A stretch of 19,485 bases of DNA, taken from the NCBI GenBank assembly GCA_027604665.1, contig JADGIZ010000204.1, positions 1 to 19,485 on the forward strand, in the 5' to 3' direction. Both the position numbers and the translations under genes were made by a program. Shown in pieces: positions 11,921 to 19,485 of this stretch (the stretch's first letter is position 1; each line of letters begins with the position of its first letter). The notes beneath the pieces were generated by a model, which had not been told where the DNA came from, made no database searches, and saw only the letters and a list, made by a program, of their open reading frames with translations. The stretch is from Polyrhizophydium stewartii. Lineage: Eukaryota > Chytridiomycota > Chytridiomycetes > Rhizophydiales.

Positions 11921-14900
11921 ATGCGAACAGGCGACACACTGACGGACGCGGGGGCAGTCGCCTCTGCGTCTGCGGCCTCGCGCACGCTGCTGCTCGGCGA
12001 CTCCCGCAGCGGCCAGATATGGCGCCCGCTCGAGTGGAAGAAGGTCATGGCCGGCTACACCCGCCGCGGGTGCGTCCGCGCCCTTGCTGGTTGCGCACGT
12101 CTGCGTCGCGTCGGCTGCCCAAGGCACTGACGCTTCGAGCTTCCGGACACGGTGGCGGCCGCTTTCCTGGTCCTGCACCTGCCCGCGCGCACGCCGCCAC
12201 CACCACACTGCGCATGCGTGGTTCACGGACCAGCACGCTTTTGCGCATATGCAACTCGTCCAAGGGCACCGGCACCGAGTCCAGGGGCGTGCCTGCACCG
12301 CTGCGAAGCGTGCCGTTTGCGTGCGTGGCCTTCAGCCGCGAGATGGCGGCGATACCCCCGGAGCCCGAGCCGCAGCAGTCGCACGCCGACCCACCGGCGT
12401 TCTACTCATACGTTCTTTGCGCGAGCGACCAGCGCGGCCACATCTTCGCCGCCGACTTTGTCCAGAACAGGTGCTCTCGATGGCTTACTTTGCTTCAGCG
12501 CCTGCGTGGTGGTTTGCATCTGACACTTTCTTGGCTGGAATCCAGGTTCTGGGTCGTTGCGCGCACGGGTGTGGCAGCAACAGCCATATGCTTCAACGCC
12601 GTGCGTCGCCGCGAAGTCATTGTGGCCCTTGCCGACCGCAGCATCCAGTGCTACAACATTGGTGAGGCGCCAGTTGCGGCTTGAAGCCCGTGGAGCGGCG
12701 GCGGCTGACGCCCGGCCCCTGCGCACCGCAGACAACTGCCAGCTGATTGCCAAGCTGCCGCCAATGCACATGGCCACCCCTCACCACATTTCGGTCCATC
12801 CAACACGCCCGCTGGCCATCACGACCTCCAACACCGAGGCGATTCTTTGGGACACCGAAGACTGGGAGCGCAAGCGTGTCATGACCAGCCCCACCGCACG
12901 TGTGCAGCAGGCGAGCTTCTCGCACGACGGCGTCTCGATCATTGCCGCGTTCGAGGATGGCAGCATCTTCTTCTGGACCATCGACACTTTCTCGCTCCAA
13001 TGGAAAATCACTCTGGATCAGATGTCAGACGCAGCCTCGGACGCCGAGACAAACGTTGCGCAGCTGCTGGCCTCGAATCGGCTCTCGTATTTTGCGCTGT
13101 CCCAGAACGGCGAGCTGTTTGTATACGGCGGCATGTAAGTTGCGCGGCGGTTCAGCTCCGCTGAGTGTCCGCGCTTATACCGACGAGCATCTGCCCAGAT
13201 CGTCAACCGTTTACGTGTGGAACATGGTCGAGCGGCGGCTGCTGCACGAAATCCTCATCCCAGCGTTTCGCGAAATGATCATTGTGCAAATAGCCTTTGT
13301 CGGATCATCGAGCGTGAGTTTCCTGCCGCACGCTGATTCGCTGGCCGCCTGCTGACAATCTGCAAGATCTTGGCCGTGCTGGCAAATAGCGGGCATCTGA
13401 TCTTTATCGACGCGGCCGAAGCGCGCTATGTAGGGCAACTCCAAGGCATGCACCTGTTCCACTCGTTTTCAATTTCGCCCGAGGGCTCAGTTCTCGCGAG
13501 CGTGTTGCTGGATGCCAAGCACATCACAAGTTTGGTTCGTCTGGACCCCATCATGCGGCCATCGGTGCGTGTGGGAGCACGTCTACATGTCTGCCATTGG
13601 CGCGTTTGGCAGCTGACGCTTTGTCTAGGCGCCGATGCAGGAGAGGGATATTACCGAGCCAGAGACAGCGCCGCGCGATCAAGCGGCAGTAAGTTGCAGT
13701 CTGATTTTGTGATGCTCTGGCAAGCTTTGTCTCTCTTTCCGAGCGTGACTGACACAGAACTTGACAACACATCAGTTCCAGCGGGCATCAAGACGAGGTT
13801 GGTGTTTCAGCCAACAAGCACAACCAAGACACAAGGTTGACTCGCGCGTGTTTGCGTTGCCGTGTAACAGACAAGCGCGTCACGGTCACTGCAGAGCAGC
13901 CGAAAACATTTTACGAGCTCATCGAATCAAAGCAAGAGACTTCGCTTCTTAACAGGCAAAAACTGGCCCGCTTCCTGTCTCACTATGGAGAGTACTCGCC
14001 GCAGTACAGGTCAGAGACATGCGAAGCCTCTGCGCGCAGCTCGAACGTGTGCTGACGGGCCCTGCGCAACAAGGACACTTGTTTGGCGTTTTCTGCTGAA
14101 GCTCCCCGAGAATCGGGCAGGATACGAGGCACTGCTCGATCAAGGCGTGCATCCTGTTTTCAAGGACTTCCGCAAGCGGTTCCCTCTTCGCAGTGACCGC
14201 GCCGCCAAGTCAATGGAGCGGTGCGTGCTGCGACTTGGTGCATCCACTGTAATATTATGGCTAAAATCGACGCCAGTGTCCTGTCCTGTCTTGCGTTCTG
14301 GTCGCCCATTTTCGAGAACCTCGAGTACTTGCCGTCGATGGTGTTCCCGTTTGTGATGCTGTTCAGTAACGACATGTTTTCTGGCTTTGAGGTCGCCATG
14401 ACCGTCATCAGTTGCGTGCCTGCATCTCGCGGTGTCAGGTGTGCAGCATGGCTCCGCTAACATCGCCTGCTACCGACAGTCAACTGGTGTCAAAAGTGGT
14501 GGGACTACTACCCGAACCCGCCTATCGACTGTCTGGACATGACCGAGGACATGATTGCGTACCACGATCCCGAACTCCTCGCACACTTTGTCAAATACAA
14601 AGTGACAAGCCAGGTGTGTGCCATTAACCTGGTCTCCCACAACTCTCATGAATACGGATGTACATTCGGCTGACGCACTGTTGTGCCAGGTTTACGCCTG
14701 GAGCATGATGAAAACTCTCTTTACAGAGCAGTTTTCAAGACCAGATTGGCTCAGGCTGTGGGACCACCTCCTGACGCAACCGCCGTCGTTCATGTATCAT
14801 TTTGTCGTGGCGTACATCCTTGCGTTTCGCGCAGCGTTGCTCGAGACAACAAAGCTCTCGGACTTCAAGGTGAGAACCGCAATGTTTGAAGCGCACACAG

Positions 14901-15720
14901 ACACTGCGGCGACTAACACGCGTTGATTCAAAGTACTTTTTCTGTCGCAGAAATGCATCCAACCTCACTCGCATCCTCAAGGAGGCATATCGGCTGCAAT
15001 CCGTCACGCCGACCTCACTCGCACCATCGACGTTTCTGGCGCCGTTTACCCCGTGTCTGCGCGGCGAATACCCGATATTCAACAAGTACCCCGAGTTCAT
15101 TGTCAACTACCAAAGCCAAATGCGCGACAAGATTCGCTCCGACGAGGCCGAGTACGTGCGGAAAAGGTATGCACGCTGCCGATGCAGTCAAAGCGTTTCC
15201 GGGTTGATCTGAGATGGCTCACCCTCTCCGATGTAGACGCGTGGCCGACGAAATGGCTCGCCTGACCGAGGAGCTGAGACGAGACAAGAAAGCGTGGGAG
15301 TCCGCTGACTGGAAGATGGACCAGATGATCGAGCGCTGGTGGGAGCAAATGATGGGCGAAGAGGATCTGCGCGAGCAGAGCAAATCCAAGATGGATGCGC
15401 TCGAGAAGGAAAAGCGAATATCGGCCATGCAGCAGATTTCGGATGCGCGCCGGGCCTTTGTTGACCAGCAAGCAAACACCACAGAGCAGCATATTTCCAA
15501 CATCTCTCGCGCCGTTGGCCGAAACCGCCGCACGCGCGACCAAGCGCAGAACCACGAGGAGCTCGAGCGCGCGTTCCAGGCGATCGAGACCGAGTGGCTG
15601 CAACGGCGCGACGAGATGGTCCGAATGCGCAATGAGCTCTCATCGCTGCAACAGAGCCACGCTCAGAAACTCGTTGACCATTCGCTGGATATGGGGCAGG
15701 CGGCGGGAGAGGCGCAGTAA
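11921..15720 (+). CDS. TBC1D31: TBC1D31/WDR67 homologue: WD40 repeats, TBC domain, C-terminal coiled coil; 15 exons, 905 aa
   Basis: TBC1D31 is a centriolar-satellite and basal-body scaffold needed for ciliogenesis. Exons: 11921-12069, 12285-12470, 12546-12661, 12732-13134, 13199-13313, 13367-13564, 13629-13688, 13758-13797, 13871-14009, 14074-14220, 14277-14410, 14480-14613, 14690-14869, 14934-15166, 15237-15720 (2718 nt, in frame). Residues about 1-400 form WD40 repeats (VALADRSIQCYNI, ISVHPTRPLAITTSNTEAIL, VLANSGHLIFIDAAEARY). The TBC domain (about 455-700) runs from YGEYSPQYRTLVWRFLLKLP through LAFWSPIFENLEYLPSMVFP, IINWCQKWWDYYPNPPIDCL and VYAWSMMKTLF to PIFNKYPEFIVNYQSQ. Residues 745-905 are a charged coiled coil. 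The IxxDxxR arginine-finger motif of active Rab-GAPs is absent, as in human TBC1D31. It is shorter than human (1066 aa) mainly in the coiled coil. Intron 1 is long (215 bp) and could hide a small exon. Confidence 0.95.
13758..13797 (+). other. 40-nt micro-exon in TBC1D31
   Basis: The linker between the WD40 and TBC parts is built from a 60-nt exon (13629-13688) and this 40-nt exon. The latter is flanked by CTGACACAG and a GTTGGT donor. It enters in phase 0 and leaves in phase 1, joining DQAA-NLTTHQFQRASRR-D-KRVTVTAEQ. The flanking introns (69 and 73 bp) are the normal size. Conservation cannot guide the choice in this linker, so the exact limits rest on frame and splice-site quality. Confidence 0.68.
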
Positions 15721-15752
15721 ACGCTGATTTATAGAGTTTCGAGCTGAGCTCG
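15721..15752. other. 32-bp convergent intergenic gap TBC1D31/SEC7
   Basis: The TAA of TBC1D31 (15718-15720) and the TAG of the Arf-GEF (complement 15753-15755) are separated by 32 bp. The gap contains an A/T-rich core (GATTTATAG) but no AATAAA. Polyadenylation signals of both genes presumably lie within each other's coding sequence. Confidence 0.8.
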
Positions 15753-18700
15753 CTACTGCCTGGCCTCATCGTCGCCGTCAGCCTGCTGCATTGGGTCGGC
15801 GCCGTCGTCTGCCGCAGAGGTTGCTGATGCGGCTGCCGCACTGTCTGTGTTGGCCGCAGTCCCGTCGCCGCTCGCCAGAGAGCGAGGCTGGTACGCCTCC
15901 TCCTCCTCGATGATCGAGAGAACGACGCCGGTGCGCATCAGCAGCGAGTGCAGCACAACCCGCAGCTCGGGCGTGATATCGTTGAGGAGCAGGTTGACGA
16001 TGCCTGGATAGAAAGCCTTGATGTGGCGCGAAAACGGGTCGTCGCTGAGATCCATGAGCGCGTTGAGGATAATCACGACGACAGGCTTCCACGAGTTGAT
16101 GTTGCGCCGCTTCGCATCTCCGTCCAGCGAATTGAACTGCGATAGAATATCAAGGCATAGACTGGTAACGATGGTGCATCACTTGTTAGCATTATTAAGC
16201 CCCCGACCCGCTCATCCTTCGCACCAGTCCAACTAACGGAATCAAACGCTTCTCTGTCTTTTCGCGAAGCATTGACGTCTCTGGCGACCGATCGAGTGAA
16301 ACCTTGGCCAGGCAGCGGATGTACGCCGTGACGCTCTGCGTCTCCTGTTTGAGCAGGTTGGGCATTTGCTTCATATAGCCCATGCGATAGATGGCCGTGC
16401 GCAAGCTGGTGTACTTGTTGAATGCGCGCGCAAAGCGGAAGCTGTGATCAAAGCAGTCGGTCAAGCGGAACATATGCTCGGCACTGAGACTGCGGAACAC
16501 CGTGTCGCTCTGGCCGGCAAGCAGCGTCTCGTCGAGCGTCTGCATCACAAGCAGGTGCAGCACACATTTGCCAATCAGACGCTGGAACTCGCGCTTGTCT
16601 GGCGGCGGGCCGAGTGGCGCCTTGAGGAATGCGAGTTCAGGATCAAGCGAGGCTGCAGAGGAAGAGATCAGCCGGCCGGATGATGATTCGAGCAAAATGG
16701 GGCATCGCAACCAACCAGGGTCTATCAGCGGAGACTGCTGAGCTTGTGAATCGGCGCCAGGAATTTGAGCCATATCAAAGAACAGAAAGTACGGCGTCGT
16801 GTCCTGCGAAAGTCTTTCAAAGAGCTCAACAACCTTGGTCCACTCTTGCTTTTCAAAGCGCTGTGCGTTGTGCTCAACGAGCTGTTGGAGGCACGTCGAG
16901 CCGATACGCGAAAGCGCCTCGTTCTCGTGCGTGAGACATGTCGTTAGGATCTCGAGCATACCATCAAGCATGAAGCGCAGGCTCTCGAAATGAGTCCCAA
17001 ACAGTTCGACAAGCTGGCGCAGTGCTTGGATCAGGGTTGTCGAGAGCCACACAAGCATCTCCTCCTTGCTGGCAAACTTGGAGTTTGCGAGGCTTGTCGT
17101 GCCCGAATGCTTGAGGTCGTCAAAAATAGGGAAGAGCACGCCTTTGGCGAGCAACGCCCAAAAGTCGCGACTGAACGTGCTGCCATGCAGCTTGAGGGTC
17201 TCAAACAGGTATTGCAGCGCTCTGCGCGGATGGATGGGCGTCAATGGCGAAACCAAGCCTTAGTGGGTATGGATTTGATGCAGAGCAAGCCTTTGCGACT
17301 GACCTAGTGCGAACTTCAAGCTCCGAAGCCATGATCACATCCTGCAGCCCAAACAGAACCGGCATCCAGAACTTGACGGACGCGTCTTCGTCCGACAGAG
17401 CGGGTCGTGGCGCCGTTTGGCTCGGGGTCGCAAAGGCGGCGTCGGGCCGCTGTGTCGGGGTCGAGGCCATTGCAACGCTGTTAAGAAGCACATGGCGCTC
17501 GCCCTTGCCAAGCAGCTCAGCGACTCGACCTATGGACTGGCGCAGAAGCTCGATGGCGTGCAAGCTGATTTTCCCAAACTTTGCGTTCTTGCAGAACTCG
17601 ACGACGCACCCGACAAACTCGGGGTATGCCGCGTTGGCGAGAATACCCTCAAAGCTTGTCTTGTAGATACTCTTGATGATCTCGAATGCCTGCACCACAA
17701 GCGGCTCTGAGGTGCGTGATTCAATCGCAAGTGTCAGTGTCTCGCGACGCGCCGGACATGGTCGAGCTCACGCACCGTTTGTTTCTCGCGATGGACGTAA
17801 AAGCGCGCCAAAGAGCGTCTTCCATCCGCTCTTGAGACTCCTCGACTTGGCTTGAACCATCTGCTGGATGCACGCGAGGCACATGTCTTTGATCTTGACA
17901 TCGGGATTGCTTCGGATGATCTCCTCAAACGGCCGCAGAAAGTCCTTTTGGAACTTGAAGTTGGGCAGCTCCTCGAGCTCAAGGAACTTGATGGCCAGCT
18001 GCCGGAGTTTGTCGACGGCAAAGAAGGCCACGGTAGTGTTCGGCGAGCTTCCGACTTGGTTGAAGTGCTGCCCGAGGATCGCCCAGATGTTGGACCACTC
18101 GACACGGATGCGCTTCATGTTGTAGTACGAGATCTCGACGAGGCGCTGCAGGCAGTACATGCGTGGATGCTCGCGGTCCATCGATGACTTGATCTCCTCC
18201 CACGACATCTCGCACAGCGCACGCACAAAGTGGACGATCGCTGCGCCAGAGAGCTTGGCGCTTGCGGTGAAGATGCGGTCGACCGAGAGCGTCATGCTCT
18301 GCGAGCTTGCTTCGGCCGCGACTTCGTCAAGCAGGGTGGGCCTGTTTGACTGGCGCGCACCTTGATCACGTTTGATAGTTGACCGCTCAGAAGCACCTCT
18401 GCAGGTCACGGATTAGTGTGTGTTGTACCTGCCTTGTAGGTGTCTTCAAAGCAGAACCTACCGAGCACGCGGTCCATCCTCGCCAAGCGCCCCGACAATT
18501 TGCAGCTTCTCAAGCTGGCTGATGCACTGCACGACCACCTTCCACGACTCGCCGAGGCTGTTTCCCTGCTGGAACGCGATATCAAGCAGAGTCTTGATTG
18601 CCTCAAAGTTCTTTGCGCGCATCTCCTGGATGTTGTTGAGGATAGTGAACTTGCCCAGCGTTGAGATGAACGCCTTGGACTCGAGCTCCATGTCAAAGAT

Positions 18701-19485
18701 GCATGCAATGTACGCGGCACTGCGGAATCCATCAAGCGCAACGCTAATGGTTGACAGGTCCTCGGTTTCCTGGAGCGGCGTGCTGATCGCCGTGAGCAGT
18801 GACATCCAAACGAGCTGGAACATGGGGCGAACATGCTCGTAGTGGCTTGCGGAAAAAAAGGCCGTGACGATGCGCTCACGCGCTTGGGCGGCAGCGGCGT
18901 TGGCGCCGTCGGCCTCCTTGCGCGTTGACTTTTGCACCGTGCTCTTACTGCGCAAAATGCTTGTAAAGATGGCCTCGGTCTTGAGCGCCATGCTTTCAGT
19001 CGTCTTGCTGATGTCCGGCGGCCCATCACGCCTTTTGGGCTTTCCAAAGAGCAGGGCGTCGACCTCAACCGGGAGGCCAAGCGCATTGGACTTTTCAGCT
19101 TTTGCTCCATCTTTGGCCTTGGCCTCGTCCTTCATGACAATCTCGTTGGACTGGATCTCGTCAAAGATGGCGCCGAGGAACTCGGCCGGCAGATCCTTGC
19201 CCTCGTCGATGCCGCGGTTGTTCTTGAGAAAGTCCTCTTTGGTCATGCGCCGCTTGACCTGCGCGTTGTGCTGGTCCGTGTTGAGCATGATGACCGAGTA
19301 TGCAAGCACATACGCCGTGTCTGCGCGGCAAGAGCGGCGTCAGCGCGCGCACAAGCATCGCGTCGCCGCACACCACAGGCAGCCGCACCGGCGCTCGAGA
19401 ACGCCTTCGGGTTGCCCTTGAGATACCGCTCCGCAAACTTGAGCATGAAGCGGTCGATCTTCTGTGCCTCGCCGGGCAGCCGGAA
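15753..19485 (-). CDS. SEC7: large Arf guanine-nucleotide exchange factor (Sec7/BIG family), C-terminal 1124 residues, cut by the right edge
   Basis: Sec7/BIG proteins activate Arf1-type GTPases at the trans-Golgi. Exons: 19485-19389 (partial), 19320-18462, 17706-17304 after 18398-17776, 17221-16238, 16161-15753; 3375 nt in frame. The window enters inside the Sec7 domain at [20 protein letters not shown] and [17 protein letters not shown]...[13 protein letters not shown]; the catalytic glutamate lies upstream, off the edge. Then come the HDS helical repeats: [60 protein letters not shown] (Sec7-associated DUF1981), [20 protein letters not shown], and [20 protein letters not shown] with [10 protein letters not shown]. 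The end is [20 protein letters not shown] followed by an acidic Ala/Ser/Asp tail. All blocks parallel human BIG2 in order. The stop is 32 bp from the TBC1D31 stop on the other strand. Confidence 0.96.

Noticed and set aside
10846..12684. 612-codon plus-strand open frame
   Set aside because: Only its last part (12285-12470 and 12546-12661) is real, as exons 2 and 3 of TBC1D31. The upstream part is antisense to DALRD3 and the in-between part reads through introns.

Overview
This window is a piece of a nuclear eukaryotic genome. It is dense, G+C-rich and heavily intron-split. I rebuilt seven genes by joining exons in frame and checking them against remembered family sequences; no database search was run. 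About 51 introns can be placed. Most are 55-110 bp, with GT-AG or occasional GC-AG ends. The gene set points to a unicellular eukaryote with a flagellum or centrioles, outside animals and plants. KATNAL2 and TBC1D31 are centriole/cilium genes, and TmcB/TmcC-type membrane proteins are typical of amoebozoans, zoosporic fungi and other opisthokont-related protists. A chytrid-like flagellated fungus fits, but the exact taxon cannot be fixed from this sequence.

Layout, left to right: (1) 5' part of a GUCD1 homologue (guanylyl cyclase domain-containing protein 1), minus strand, cut by the left edge. (2) A 479-bp very G+C-rich divergent intergenic region. (3) Complete KATNAL2 (katanin-like AAA ATPase), plus strand, 11 exons. 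(4) Complete CHMP6/Vps20 (ESCRT-III), minus strand, 4 exons, convergent with KATNAL2 across 42 bp. (5) A TmcB/TmcC-like polytopic membrane protein of about 1480 aa, minus strand, about 18 exons. (6) Complete DALRD3 homologue, minus strand, 3 exons. (7) A 194-bp divergent intergenic region. (8) Complete TBC1D31/WDR67 homologue, plus strand, 15 exons. (9) The C-terminal 1124 residues of a large Arf-GEF (Sec7/BIG family), minus strand, convergent with TBC1D31 across 32 bp and running off the right edge.

There is no operon-like pathway here. Two themes stand out: membrane traffic (Sec7/BIG, CHMP6) and centriole/cilium biology (KATNAL2, TBC1D31). Each of the two cilium-type genes starts from a short divergent intergenic region shared with an unrelated gene.

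The points most worth following are the TmcB-like receptor-shaped protein with two similarly built membrane-anchored ectodomains, an unusually high share of GC-AG introns (four well supported among about 51), several micro-exons of 27-42 nt, and extremely short gene-to-gene distances. No tRNA, rRNA, transposon, CRISPR array or prokaryotic gene was seen.
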